Numbered from the stretch's first letter, positions 43,610 to 53,630 are shown. The stretch is 64,000 bases of DNA from CAXBDP01 sp963974465 (GCA_049340005.1 JBMPIY010000012.1), one strand, 5' to 3'. Notes: a model not told the origin generated them from the sequence alone. Made by a program: numbers and translations.

Positions 43610-45874
43610 TTACAATATCTGTTGCAATCTACGCAATGCCGCTTGGTTTCTGGGATGATAAATATGATTTAAGATCGATTGTTTTTCGCGGGAGGTTAGA
43701 TGCCAACTTAGCGAAGCACGCTCTACCTCCTCCTGAAATAAGCGCTCATTCGTAGAACCGGTGGATAAGGAATTATTGATTAAGGCAGGCACTCCCAAAT
43801 ATTGAAATTCGATTCGCTCTATGGGTACAGAAAAACTTGATTGTAAATAAATCAGTTTTTGCTCATTCTTAATATCCTGTTGCTTTGCCCAATTGTTTGT
43901 TAAGGCACTCAACGGAACAAAAAGTTTTTGAATGAGCGTCCGTCTGAATTGCTCCTTCACTTCAGGTATTCTTTCAGAATCTCTAATAGACACTACTATT
44001 ACTCCCGATGTGTTTTCCTCAATCCAATCTTGAAACGCATCCAAAAAATCCATCGCATCAGATAGCCCAAAGTTATCAGCTAAACCTGCATCCATTATTT
44101 CCATGGCGGGCTCTGTAGGTAAGTACACATTTGGACTGATATAAGGAAAAGTCGCATTCATCCGTAAAGCCGTAAGAAACCTCAAGCTATCAGCGGAGTG
44201 GTGGCTAAACAAGCGTTGAAAGTCGATGCCCCCATTCAATTTGTTTGGCTGATAGGTTGCCAAAAAGCTGAATGATTGAGGAGAAATATAAAGTTTGCGT
44301 CCGTTGTTCACTACAGAAGGCGCTATTAATACCATCGGGATTTTGGCAGATTGCTCTGCTTCCCGATATGCGCCAAGTGGCCGATCCAACATTCCATCGG
44401 TATTCGCATTCAATTGCTGCTCAAATGCATAGCCTCTTTCCTTACTATAAGCACGTCCGTTGTATTTGAATTTCTGTTTGATAAAGAAAAAATCATTGAC
44501 AATAAGCGTAAAAATGATTGGGTTGAGTAAATCTTTGGCGATTTTTTGGGTATAAACTGGAGAATAAGGATTTACTTCTTCTGACAACAATTCCCTGTAT
44601 TTCAATTCCCTAAAATAGGCTGCTCCTACCATTCCTCCAGAGGCGCCTGCCATTAACACAGTACGGTCGAATAATTTACCCTCAGTTAAACTGTCAGCAT
44701 TCTGGAGTACATGTAAATTCCATAGAGCTGAACGCAAACCACCTCCACTACTACCAATTACAACTAATTTGGGTTTTTCTTCACCTACTTGCTTTGCTCT
44801 CCAGTTTTCAAGAATATTGAGCATTTTCACCTTATCCTCCCGCGCATTTGCTTCACTGTGCAAACTGTCTAGCGTATATCTTTGAAAAGTTTGTGGTGTA
44901 GTATCGTAATTTAAACCATAAGCTTGATAAGGCTGATTCAACCAGCCAATTTTGACAAGAATATTGACTCCGATCAGAATGGCAATTAAAGCAACCGAAG
45001 CCCATTCCCTAAACCAATATGAAATAGCGCCTCCAAGCATCACCAATAAAGTAAATAATAAAATCGCACTTGCTGCTGCTGGGATTTGGAAAAAGGAATT
45101 ATCACGAAACAAACCAATCAAAATAATGACGACAAAAATTACAAGCTCAATGATGACTGAATTCAAGTGGTTTTGGTCAAATACCTTTATGATAGCCGCG
45201 CGATCAAAATTGCTAATACGGTATGGAGTAGTTTTGATTTGTCCAAACTCGGTGAGATAATTATCCACCCGGGTTTTCCGTCCACTTTCCTTATTCAATT
45301 TATCTACCACATTCACTCTAGTGATTTTGGCCTTTTTCAGTTTCACATCGAGGCTGCGAGCAATTAGTCTGAATATATCCTTATTGGTAAATCGAAAATA
45401 GGTGAATAAGAATGTGAGCATTATAATTACCCCAGCCAACAAACCTATTATTTTGATCGTGATACTGCCTGGCTCAATCTGCTCACTCATTCGCTGAAAC
45501 TGCACAATCTTGTTGATATAGACAATTATAAAGCTTAAGGGTATAATGAGATTGTTGACAAAGAACTTTGAAAAGGGGCGTTTTAAAGTTCCAAGAAATG
45601 AATATCTAGGGCCATCTAGAATATATGATGAAATATTAAAGGCCATTATAAATCCGCCTAAAACAATTCCTACTACAAAGAAGCTCAGAAAGCCCGTTTG
45701 CCCTAAATATTCTGGATCTAAAAAAAGGTATGGAATGCCAAATACTCTACCGAAGTTGCCTGTGACAGTAATGAACAATAGAACCCATATCAATAGTAAG
45801 CCATGATTCTTCTTAAGATGTAAGAAGAATAATTGAATTGGGAAAGAGTAAAAAATTTTATTGAGTACTGTCAT
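43610..45874 (-). CDS. Membrane-anchored patatin-like phospholipase
   Basis: 754 residues. The N-terminal 330 residues hold seven or eight transmembrane helices; the C-terminal part is a patatin domain with the oxyanion loop SSGGGLRSALW (about 374-384), the nucleophile elbow MAGASGGMVGA (about 405-415) and the dyad Asp in IMDAGLADNFG (about 595). The nucleophile motif GxSxG and the DxG/A motif are both intact, so lipid acyl hydrolase activity is likely. The fusion of a polytopic membrane region to patatin is unusual outside this phylum. Which side of the membrane the catalytic domain faces is unknown. Its stop adjoins the hemN stop. Confidence 0.82.
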   Translation of the reverse strand: MTVLNKIFYSFPIQLFFLHLKKNHGLLLIWVLLFITVTGNFGRVFGIPYLFLDPEYLGQTGFLSFFVVGIVLGGFIMAFNISSYILDGPRYSFLGTLKRPFSKFFVNNLIIPLSFIIVYINKIVQFQRMSEQIEPGSITIKIIGLLAGVIIMLTFLFTYFRFTNKDIFRLIARSLDVKLKKAKITRVNVVDKLNKESGRKTRVDNYLTEFGQIKTTPYRISNFDRAAIIKVFDQNHLNSVIIELVIFVVIILIGLFRDNSFFQIPAAASAILLFTLLVMLGGAISYWFREWASVALIAILIGVNILVKIGWLNQPYQAYGLNYDTTPQTFQRYTLDSLHSEANAREDKVKMLNILENWRAKQVGEEKPKLVVIGSSGGGLRSALWNLHVLQNADSLTEGKLFDRTVLMAGASGGMVGAAYFRELKYRELLSEEVNPYSPVYTQKIAKDLLNPIIFTLIVNDFFFIKQKFKYNGRAYSKERGYAFEQQLNANTDGMLDRPLGAYREAEQSAKIPMVLIAPSVVNNGRKLYISPQSFSFLATYQPNKLNGGIDFQRLFSHHSADSLRFLTALRMNATFPYISPNVYLPTEPAMEIMDAGLADNFGLSDAMDFLDAFQDWIEENTSGVIVVSIRDSERIPEVKEQFRRTLIQKLFVPLSALTNNWAKQQDIKNEQKLIYLQSSFSVPIERIEFQYLGVPALINNSLSTGSTNERLFQEEVERASLSWHLTSREKQSILNHIYHPRNQAALRRLQQIL

Positions 45875-45977
45875 TTATGCACAAACTACCACGCAAAAAT
45901 GAATCTAAAAACTGTTTCTGATTTTTTCTGTTCCAAGCCTAAATTTCCTTTTAACTTGCAGCTTAAAATTAGAGAAA

Positions 45978-46466
45978 ATGCATAATTGGTTTTTAGCAAA
46001 AGTAAAGTGTATCCGCGAGGATGATAAGGGTAGTTTGAGAAAATTCACCGATCAGTATATGGTAGATGCTTTGTCATTTACCGAAGCAGAAGCAAAAGTT
46101 CACAATTTGGTGAAAGACCAAGTGCGGGGGGAATTTGAAGTAAGTGGCCTAACAAAATCGAATGTGACAGATGTATTTCAATATTCAGAAGATGAGTATT
46201 GGTACAAAGCAAAAGTTACCTATCTAGTGCAAGATGCAGACAGCGGCAAGGATAAGCTTTACAATTTGTATATGATGGTTTCGGCAACGGATTTGAAAAA
46301 TGCCTACGAAAGACTTGATGATAATTTGCAAGGAATGATAAACAACCCACGCATCGTTCAGATACAAGAAACACCAGTAATGGGTGTGATTTGGAATGAG
46401 AGTAAGGAGGAAGATTTGGTTGATGGAATTGCTGGCGATACTTCTATAGCCGAGGAAGATTTGTAG
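45978..46466 (+). CDS. DUF4494 protein
   Basis: 162 residues, a cytoplasmic protein restricted to Bacteroidota. Family hallmarks are NWFLAKVKCIREDDKGSLRKFTDQYMVDALSFTEAEAK and YWYKAKVTYLVQDADSGKDKLYNLYMMVSATDLKNAYERLDD, with a loosely conserved acidic tail (ESKEEDLVDGIAGDT). The function is unknown; a nucleic-acid role has not been shown. It is divergent from the patatin gene with a gap of about 100 bases. Confidence 0.82.
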   Translation: MHNWFLAKVKCIREDDKGSLRKFTDQYMVDALSFTEAEAKVHNLVKDQVRGEFEVSGLTKSNVTDVFQYSEDEYWYKAKVTYLVQDADSGKDKLYNLYMMVSATDLKNAYERLDDNLQGMINNPRIVQIQETPVMGVIWNESKEEDLVDGIAGDTSIAEEDL

Positions 46467-46563
46467 GAATAAATTACTGACCAAAAAGAATATTGAATTT
46501 CGGGTTTTAGCGGGAGGATGGGAATACTACTTTACTTAAAGCTAATTTACTTTTCCTGAAATT

Positions 46564-46579
46564 GCTACCGATCGGTAGC
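46564..46579. promoter_or_regulatory. Perfect 16-bp palindrome GCTACCGATCGGTAGC
   Basis: A perfect palindrome between the DUF4494 gene and the sdh terminator. The core TACCGATCGGTA resembles operators of TetR-family repressors. No promoter or regulator gene is visible beside it, so the role is unknown. Confidence 0.45.
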
Positions 46580-46633
46580 CGAGCTGAAAATTTCGATTAC
46601 GTCAATTTCCTAGCCTTAAATTCCCCACAAAAC

Positions 46634-46663
46634 AAAAAACCTCAACAAAATCAATTGCTGAGG
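46634..46663 (-). terminator. Terminator of the sdhCAB operon
   Basis: On the minus strand CCTCAGCAA pairs with TTGTTGAGG (one G-U pair) followed by TTTTTT, 36-65 bases after the sdhB stop. Confidence 0.8.
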
Positions 46664-46698
46664 CTTTTCTTATTTTTCAGATTGGCTTTAGCCTTTAC

Positions 46699-47448
46699 TT
46701 ATACATTGTCAGAGCTCGCTTTTGCAGAAAAGTATTCTCTGTTCATTCTAGCGATATTGGTAAGGCTAATGCCTTTTGGACATTCGGCTTCGCAAGCACC
46801 CGTATTGGTACAAGCTCCAAAACCTTCTGCATCCATTTGAGCTACCATATTCTCTACGCGTGATTTACGTTCTACTTTACCTTGTGGCAACATAGCCAAT
46901 TGCGACACTTTCGCAGAAACGAATAGCATAGCTGAGGCATTTTTACATGCAGCCACACAAGCACCGCATCCAATACAAGTAGCAGATTCAAATGCTTCGT
47001 CCGCAACTCTTTTTGGTATAGGAATTTCATTCGCGTCCGGTACACCACCAGTATTTACGGATACATATCCTCCCGCTTGGATTATACGGTCGAATGCGCC
47101 TCTATCTACTACTAAGTCTTTTACAACCGGGAATGGCTTAGCTCTCCATGGCTCAATGGTAATTGTTTCTCCATCCTTGAAACTTCTCATATGAAGCTGA
47201 CAAGTAGTAGTTTGCAATGGGCCATGAGGATTGCCATTTATATACAATGAGCACATTCCACATATACCTTCTCTACAATCATGATCGAAGTGTACTGGAT
47301 CTTCTCCTTTTGCTTGTAATTGCTCATTGAGTACGTCAAGCATTTCTAAGAAAGACATATCCTTAGATACTCCATTTACTGGGTAGCTTTTGAAACCTCC
47401 CGCATCTTTAGAGTTTTTTTGACGCCATATTTTGAGTGTAAGATTCAT
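46699..47448 (-). CDS. sdhB: Succinate dehydrogenase / fumarate reductase iron-sulfur subunit
   Basis: 249 residues. It carries the three cluster motifs: the [2Fe-2S] ligands in DCREGICGMCSLYINGN and TTTCQLHMR, then the [4Fe-4S] and [3Fe-4S] sets CIGCGACVAACKNASAM and CTNTGACEAECPKGISL. It passes electrons from the SdhA flavin to menaquinone at the membrane. It is the last gene of the leftward sdhCAB operon; the order C-A-B and the single membrane subunit are those of the Bacteroidota/epsilon-type b558 enzyme. Two GCGGGAGG octamers are in this gene. Confidence 0.96.
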   Translation of the reverse strand: MNLTLKIWRQKNSKDAGGFKSYPVNGVSKDMSFLEMLDVLNEQLQAKGEDPVHFDHDCREGICGMCSLYINGNPHGPLQTTTCQLHMRSFKDGETITIEPWRAKPFPVVKDLVVDRGAFDRIIQAGGYVSVNTGGVPDANEIPIPKRVADEAFESATCIGCGACVAACKNASAMLFVSAKVSQLAMLPQGKVERKSRVENMVAQMDAEGFGACTNTGACEAECPKGISLTNIARMNREYFSAKASSDNV

Positions 47449-47507
47449 CCTTTTTGTATTTATTATTAGCGAATCATTTTCTGTTTTTTGAATTCAAATT
47501 GCTGTAA

Positions 47508-49451
47508 TTACTTGTAACTTCTTTGCGTCAATTTCACATTTTCGAACACAAGTTCTTCTTTATGCAATTCTTCTTCTATGTTGTCGCCTTTGTACTCCCA
47601 TGCGGAAACAAAAGCAAAGTTTTCATCATCTCTTAGCGCTTCACCTTCCGGAGTCTGGTATTCCTCTCTAAAGTGGCCACCACAAGATTCGTTTCTACTT
47701 AATGCATCGGTTACCATCAACTCTCCTAATTCAAGGAAATCTGCCACACGGTTTGCTTTCTCGAGCGATTGGTTCAACTCTTCGTTTTCACCCATCACAT
47801 TTACATTCTCCCAGAATTCAGCTCTCAGCTTTTGGATTTCCGACTTGGCAAAGGTTAATCCCTCAGCCGTACGCGCCATTCCACAATAGTCCCACATAAT
47901 TTTGCCGAGCTTCTTATGGTAATAGTCTACTGACTTATCTCCTTTGATATTCAACAATTTGTTGATTCTGCCATTTACTTCATCTTCCGCCTTTTTGAAC
48001 TCAGGGTGGTCGGCAGAAACTTTATCGTATGGAAGGGTGGCTAAATAATCACCTACTGTGTATGGCGCTACAAAATAACCATCCGCAAGTCCCTGCATCA
48101 ATGCAGAAGCTCCAAGTCTATTCGCACCATGATCTGAGAAGTTGGCTTCTCCTAAAGCGTATAAGCCTGGTACGTTTGTCATCAGATTATAATCTACCCA
48201 AAGTCCGCCCATCGTATAGTGAACTGCAGGATAAATCATCATTGGTGTTTCGTATGGATTTTCACCGGTAATTTGCTGGTACATATCAAATAAGTTACCA
48301 TACTTAGCTGCTACCAATTCCTTCGTATCACGCTTGATAGCGTCTCTGAAATCTAGATAAACAGCTTCACCAGTTTCATTTACTCCACGACCTTCGTCGC
48401 ATACATATTTTGCATTTCGAGAAGCAACATCTCTAGGAACTAGGTTGCCAAACGAAGGATATTTTCTTTCTAGATAATAATCTCTATCCTCCTCAGCGAT
48501 GTCTCTTGGCTTAAGTTTGCCACTTCTAATTTGCTGAGCAAGCTCTACAGTTTTTGGAACCCAAACTCTACCATCATTTCTCAATGACTCCGACATCAAA
48601 GTCAATTTGGACTGATGATCACCTGAAACTGGAATACAAGTAGGGTGAATTTGTGTGTAGCAAGGATTTCCGAAGAACGCACCTTTTTTATGTGCTCTCC
48701 AAGCAGCTGTCACATTTGATCCCATTGCATTGGTAGAAAGGAAGAAAACATTTCCATAACCACCAGTACAAAGCAATACAGCATGAGCTGAATGAGATTC
48801 GATAGCTCCAGTAATTAGATTTCTGGTTACAATACCTCTGGCTTTTCCATCGATAGTCACCAAATCAAGCATTTCTGTTCTTGGGTATAATTTCACTTTA
48901 CCCGCAGCTACCTGACGGCTCAAAGCTGAATATGCACCCAATAGTAATTGCTGTCCAGTTTGGCCTCGAGCATAAAATGTACGGCTTACTTGCGCACCCC
49001 CAAATGAGCGGTTGGAAAGCAATCCACCATAATCTCTTGCAAATGGAACACCTTGAGCCACACATTGGTCAATGATATTTACAGAGACTTCTGCCAATCT
49101 GTAAACATTTCCCTCCCGCGCACGATAATCACCGCCTTTGATAGTATCGTAAAATAAACGGTATATACTATCACCATCATTTTGGTAATTTTTGGCGGCA
49201 TTTATACCACCTTGTGCTGCAATACTGTGTGCTCTTCTTGGGCTATCTTGAAAACAAAATGCTTTAACATTATAACCTAATTCCGCCATAGAAGCTGCTG
49301 CAGATGCACCCGCCAAACCTGTTCCCACTACGATAATATCGTACTTCCTTTTATTGGCTGGGTTTACCAGCTTCATATTAAATTTATGCTTAGTCCACTT
49401 TTCGGCTAATGGACCTTCAGGGCTTTTAGAATTTAGTTTCATTGAGCTCAT
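47508..49451 (-). CDS. sdhA: Succinate dehydrogenase / fumarate reductase flavoprotein subunit
   Basis: 647 residues. FAD-binding DIIVVGTGLAGASAAASMAELGYN, the covalent-FAD His region RRAHSIAAQGGINAAKN, VLLCTGGYGNVFF, the substrate-site stretch NPCYTQIHPTCIPVSG, and AVHYTMGGLWVDYNLMTNVPGLYALGEANFSDHGANRLGASALMQGLADG. The catalytic Arg is within a typical helix-turn (RDVASRNAKYVCDEG region). It is the long form typical of the B-type enzyme with one cytochrome b subunit. It lies 28 bases after sdhC and 59 bases before sdhB. Confidence 0.97.
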   Translation of the reverse strand: MSSMKLNSKSPEGPLAEKWTKHKFNMKLVNPANKRKYDIIVVGTGLAGASAAASMAELGYNVKAFCFQDSPRRAHSIAAQGGINAAKNYQNDGDSIYRLFYDTIKGGDYRAREGNVYRLAEVSVNIIDQCVAQGVPFARDYGGLLSNRSFGGAQVSRTFYARGQTGQQLLLGAYSALSRQVAAGKVKLYPRTEMLDLVTIDGKARGIVTRNLITGAIESHSAHAVLLCTGGYGNVFFLSTNAMGSNVTAAWRAHKKGAFFGNPCYTQIHPTCIPVSGDHQSKLTLMSESLRNDGRVWVPKTVELAQQIRSGKLKPRDIAEEDRDYYLERKYPSFGNLVPRDVASRNAKYVCDEGRGVNETGEAVYLDFRDAIKRDTKELVAAKYGNLFDMYQQITGENPYETPMMIYPAVHYTMGGLWVDYNLMTNVPGLYALGEANFSDHGANRLGASALMQGLADGYFVAPYTVGDYLATLPYDKVSADHPEFKKAEDEVNGRINKLLNIKGDKSVDYYHKKLGKIMWDYCGMARTAEGLTFAKSEIQKLRAEFWENVNVMGENEELNQSLEKANRVADFLELGELMVTDALSRNESCGGHFREEYQTPEGEALRDDENFAFVSAWEYKGDNIEEELHKEELVFENVKLTQRSYK

Positions 49452-49479
49452 ATTTTGTTCAGTTTCCTAACCAGCTGTA

Positions 49480-50157
49480 TCAAGCTAAGGTTTTAATAAA
49501 AAGAAAAATCGGGATGATTGCGAAACCAATCGGAATCAATATTGAAATAAGTAATCCCAATTTGCTAATTAGCGGAGAATATTTCGGGTGATTCCATCCC
49601 AATGTTTGAAAAGCACTTGCAAAACCATGTGCTAAGTGAAAAGCCAAACCGACCATAGATACTACATACAATAGCACATATAGCGGCTGAGCAAATGCTG
49701 CTGTTACTACTGAGTATAAATCCTTATTACCGTTCATATCAACGCCGATTTCTCCCCAGTGCATTTCGTACCAGAAATTACGCAAATGAATTACCAAGAA
49801 AATCAAAATGATCGTACCCAATAAACCCATGTTGCGGGAGTTCCAACTCACTTTGGACGAAGGCGAATTCTTTGCATATTTTACAGGTCTTGCACTTTTA
49901 TTCTTGCTTGTAAGAATGATAGAATAAATCACGTGAAGCAAAATACCAGTGTACAAAATGTAAGAAGCTGCCTTAATCAAAGGGTTAGTAGTCATGAACT
50001 TTGCATACGCATTGAAGGCCTCGCCTTCATCATTCATAAGCAACTGAAAATTACCCGATAGGTGGACGATTAGAAAAGTAACTAAAAAAAGCCCTGTTAG
50101 AGCCATTAAAAGTTTTCGTCCCAGTGTACTTGAAAGTGTTTCTGTTAACCAGCTCAT
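49480..50157 (-). CDS. sdhC: Succinate dehydrogenase cytochrome b558 subunit
   Basis: 225 residues with five transmembrane helices. It starts MSWLTETLSSTLGRKLLMALTG and has VTFLIVHLSGNFQLLM (haem-ligand His), ILLHVIYSIILTSKN, IFLVIHLRNFWYEMHWG and VGLAFHLAHGFASAFQTLGW; four His residues are spaced for two haem b groups. It anchors the SdhAB dimer and oxidises or reduces menaquinone. It is the first gene of the operon, with a perfect TACCTTTG -7 box 42 bases upstream. Confidence 0.95.
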   Translation of the reverse strand: MSWLTETLSSTLGRKLLMALTGLFLVTFLIVHLSGNFQLLMNDEGEAFNAYAKFMTTNPLIKAASYILYTGILLHVIYSIILTSKNKSARPVKYAKNSPSSKVSWNSRNMGLLGTIILIFLVIHLRNFWYEMHWGEIGVDMNGNKDLYSVVTAAFAQPLYVLLYVVSMVGLAFHLAHGFASAFQTLGWNHPKYSPLISKLGLLISILIPIGFAIIPIFLFIKTLA

Positions 50158-50198
50158 TATTTACTATAGATTTAGATATATCTTAATTAATAGGAATC

Positions 50199-50206
50199 CA
50201 AAGGTA
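50199..50206 (-). promoter_or_regulatory. -7 promoter element of sdhCAB
   Basis: The minus strand reads TACCTTTG, a perfect TAnnTTTG. Transcription would start about 35 bases before the sdhC ATG. Confidence 0.6.
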
Positions 50207-50445
50207 CATTCGGAACTATTAAGGTGCAATCCGTCTGTATCAATTTAGAAATTCTATAAATACTAATTGTGTCTTCGAAGCTGGGCTTCTATCCAATATT
50301 TCAATTAGTAGAATAAATTGCCCGATTAGCAAGCAATTTTTCTTATTTATAAACATCTTTGCAAAGAACAGTTCTGTAAACTGTTTGTTTATTTTTCCGT
50401 TTGATTTACGGAAGTTATATATTTAGTGATTCTAAATTTTTCTAC

Positions 50446-53235
50446 ATGAAGCGCCAACTTGGGCTCAGCTTATTCTTCTTAATCATCAGCTTTTTTAGTT
50501 TTTTAAAAGTTGAAGCTACACATATTAGAGCTGGAGAAATTATTGCCACCCGCCTGCCGGGACCTACACTTACTTACCGTATTACAGTAATTGCTTACAG
50601 AGATACTGGATCGCCCGTACCTTTTGGAGCGGGAAATCTGAATTTCGGCGATGGTAGAATAGTTAACCTTGAACAAGCTAGCCAAATTGCAGGAAACTCA
50701 TTCGTACGAACGGATCTTGGAAATAGTGTTGAATCTAATATTGTAACAATAATTCACACCTTTCAAGGAGCTGGTTTTTATACGATCAGTTATGCCGAAG
50801 ATTTTAGAAATGAATTTGTTCTTAACATGACTGAATCTGTTACTACTCCTTTTTATGTAGAAACACAGTTATTGGTCGACCCTTTCCTTACTGTAACAAA
50901 TACACCGGAGTTACTTGTACCACCTGTTGATAGAGGCTGTACAAATGTGAGATTTATTCACAATCCTGGGGCATTCGATTTAGACGGTGATAGTATAGCC
51001 TATAAGTTAGTAGTACCTAAGCAAACAAGAACGCGGGAGGTAAATGGCTATAGACCTCCAAACGATCCTGTATTTGGAGGAACTACGCAAGATGGCACAG
51101 GCGCTCCGACTTTTGCCCTCGATTCAATTACAGGCGATTTAATATGGGATAGTCCAGGTACTACTGGAGAATACAACGTGGCATTTATTGTAGAGGAATG
51201 GCGAAGAATAAACGGTGAATTTGTTCGAATAGGATATGTAACTCGAGATTTGCAAATCATCATTGAAGATTGTGATAATGATCCACCAGATGTTCAAATA
51301 CCACAAGATATTTGCGTAGTTGCAGGAACGCTAATCACCGAAGAAATCTTAGGTATTGATCCAAATGGAGATCCAATATTGCTAGAAAGCTTTGCAGGTA
51401 TATATGATATTGGTAGTGGTTCGGCGACCTTCTCTCCTATTACTGATGACTTCCGTCCTAGCCCCGCATCTGGCACATTCACTTGGCAAACCGACTGTAG
51501 CCATGTAAGACAACGGCCTTATCAAGTTCAATTCAAAGTGACAGATGACCCACAATCAGGTCCAAACTTGGTGAATATCAAAACTTGGAACATCACCGTG
51601 ATTGCTCCTGCACCAGAGCTACAATCTGTGGTTCAAAGCCCAGGCAAAGTCGTAGATTTAGAATGGGATCCATACGATTGCTTTGCAAATGCAGAAAGCT
51701 TAGAGATTTACCGTCGTATTGGAAGCAATCCTTACGAACCGGATGAGTGCGAAACTGGAATTAGATCAGGATACGAATTAATAGGCTCGGTAGATCCTTC
51801 CGATACAGCTTTCACCGATGATACTTTCTCTAATGGGCCAGTAGTTGGCAATATGTATTGTTACAGAATCTTTGCTAGATTCCCTCAACCTGGAGGTGGC
51901 GAAAGTATTGTTTCTAGGGAAATATGTACCATGATTAATGTGGATGTGCCTATCCTTACCAATGTAGATGTAAGAGAAACGGATAGTAGCAATGGCCAGA
52001 TTTTCGTGAAGTGGACCAGCCCTTTCGAAATTGATGTAGAAAGATTCCCTCCTCCATTTACTTACGAATTGTACAGACTAGAAAACCTAGAAGGTGAAAG
52101 CAATAAAACTTTAGTAACATCCACACAGGATACAGTCTTTTTAGACACAAACCTGAATACTGAGGACTTAGCTTATCGTTATCAAGTCAATTTGCTTACC
52201 AGTGAAAATGAGCTTTTAGATTCATCAAGTATAGCTTCAAGCGTAAGACTTACAGCAAGTCAAAGCACCAATCTAATTAACCTTACTTGGGAGTATAATG
52301 TATCATGGAACAATGAAACAGAAGATTTTCCATACCACTATATATACCGAAATAAAATTAACCCGAATGATCCTGATGCATTTGTACTAATTGATAGTGT
52401 GAATGTATTGACTGGTGGTTTAGAGTATACGGATTCCAATGACCAAGGAAGAGAGTTAATTCCTGATGAAATTTATTGCTACTTTGTTTCTACTCAAGGG
52501 ACTTACGATATGGAAGAAATCCCACGTCCTTTAATTAACAACTCTCAAATTGCTTGTCAAACGCCAAAAGACATTACAGCTCCTTGTGCGCCAGTTTTGG
52601 AATTGACAACTCCAGATTGCGAAGAGTTCTTTGCTGATAAAGAATGTGGATACAGAGGTGATTTCTTTAACTCCTTTAGTTGGACTCCTACCATTAGTGA
52701 AGAATGTGAGGATGATATAGTTTCTTTCAAAATATACTTCTCGAGTACTGGGCCTGATGGAGATTTCCAAGAAATTGCTACTGTTCCTGCTGAAGATAGG
52801 GAATTCATCCATGAGCAATTAGCTTCATTTGAAGGTTGCTATGTAATCACCGCGATTGATGAGGCTGGAAATGAAAGTGAATTTAGCAATGTGATCTGCA
52901 ATGAAAATTGCCCACAATACGATTTGCCAAATGTATTTACACCAAATGGCGATGGCTCAAATGATACCTTCAGAGCAATAGGTAATCCATTATCTGCATG
53001 TCCTCGGTTTGTGGAATCTGTAAGAGTTAAAATAGTCAATCGTTGGGGCATGGAAGTATTCTCATATCAGTCGAATACTGCCGAAGGGATATTCATAAAC
53101 TGGGATGGTAGAGACATGGATGGAAATGAATTGCCAGCCGGCACGTACTATTACCAAGGTGAAGTTACGTTCATGACCAACGACCCAAGTCAAAGAAGCC
53201 GCGAGCTAAAAGGCTGGGTGCAAATGATGCGCTAA
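50446..53235 (+). CDS. Large secreted protein with type IX secretion (CHU_C) C-terminal domain
   Basis: 929 residues with a signal peptide (KRQLGLSLFFLIISFFSFLKVEA), then several beta-sandwich, Ig/fibronectin-III-like domains (about 20-830). The end is a gliding-motility-type C-terminal domain: LPNVFTPNGDGSNDTFRAIGN, VRVKIVNRWGMEVFSY, and GTYYYQGEV. This domain is the secretion and surface-attachment signal of type IX substrates (type B sorting). The protein is rich in cysteine pairs and Asp, as in surface adhesins. The start at 50446 is preferred to the frame opening at 50401 because it gives a proper signal peptide. DCC protein translation is coupled at the stop (TAATG). Confidence 0.87.
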   Translation: MKRQLGLSLFFLIISFFSFLKVEATHIRAGEIIATRLPGPTLTYRITVIAYRDTGSPVPFGAGNLNFGDGRIVNLEQASQIAGNSFVRTDLGNSVESNIVTIIHTFQGAGFYTISYAEDFRNEFVLNMTESVTTPFYVETQLLVDPFLTVTNTPELLVPPVDRGCTNVRFIHNPGAFDLDGDSIAYKLVVPKQTRTREVNGYRPPNDPVFGGTTQDGTGAPTFALDSITGDLIWDSPGTTGEYNVAFIVEEWRRINGEFVRIGYVTRDLQIIIEDCDNDPPDVQIPQDICVVAGTLITEEILGIDPNGDPILLESFAGIYDIGSGSATFSPITDDFRPSPASGTFTWQTDCSHVRQRPYQVQFKVTDDPQSGPNLVNIKTWNITVIAPAPELQSVVQSPGKVVDLEWDPYDCFANAESLEIYRRIGSNPYEPDECETGIRSGYELIGSVDPSDTAFTDDTFSNGPVVGNMYCYRIFARFPQPGGGESIVSREICTMINVDVPILTNVDVRETDSSNGQIFVKWTSPFEIDVERFPPPFTYELYRLENLEGESNKTLVTSTQDTVFLDTNLNTEDLAYRYQVNLLTSENELLDSSSIASSVRLTASQSTNLINLTWEYNVSWNNETEDFPYHYIYRNKINPNDPDAFVLIDSVNVLTGGLEYTDSNDQGRELIPDEIYCYFVSTQGTYDMEEIPRPLINNSQIACQTPKDITAPCAPVLELTTPDCEEFFADKECGYRGDFFNSFSWTPTISEECEDDIVSFKIYFSSTGPDGDFQEIATVPAEDREFIHEQLASFEGCYVITAIDEAGNESEFSNVICNENCPQYDLPNVFTPNGDGSNDTFRAIGNPLSACPRFVESVRVKIVNRWGMEVFSYQSNTAEGIFINWDGRDMDGNELPAGTYYYQGEVTFMTNDPSQRSRELKGWVQMMR

Positions 53236-53630
53236 TGGAAAAGCAAATCATTCTCTTTGATGGGGTTTGTAATCTTTGCAATAGGTTTGTGAATTTTGTG
53301 ATCGACTACGACAAAAAGAAATATTTTAAAATGGGTGCCCTTCAATCTGATGAAGGGCAATCTATTTTAAAAGAGAGAGGACTTGAACATTTAGGCATCA
53401 ATAGTGTGGTTTTAATCACTCCAGACAATTATTACAAAGAAAGTAGAGCTGCCTTAGAGATTTTGAAAAAATTGAATGGCATCTGGCCAATACTCTATAT
53501 TTTCATTATCCTCCCGCCTTTTCTACGAGACGGTGTGTATAGATGGATAGCTACAAATCGCTACAGCTGGTTTGGCAAATCAGATTCCTGTCGCATGCCT
53601 TCTCCCGAAATTAAAGATCGGTTCATTTAA
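53235..53630 (+). CDS. DCC-family (DUF393) thiol-disulfide oxidoreductase-like protein
   Basis: 131 residues. The DCC motif is IILFDGVCNLCNRFVNFVIDYDKKK, with the C-x2-C pair at about residues 12-15. Conserved FKMGALQSDEG, SRAALEILKKL and YRWIATNRYSWFG follow. There is a hydrophobic stretch (GIWPILYIFIILPPFLRDG) without a clear signal peptide. The family is named for its redox-like motif; the function in bacteria is undefined. Its ATG overlaps the stop of the upstream type IX substrate, so cotranscription is likely, but a functional link is not implied. Confidence 0.83.
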   Translation: MEKQIILFDGVCNLCNRFVNFVIDYDKKKYFKMGALQSDEGQSILKERGLEHLGINSVVLITPDNYYKESRAALEILKKLNGIWPILYIFIILPPFLRDGVYRWIATNRYSWFGKSDSCRMPSPEIKDRFI

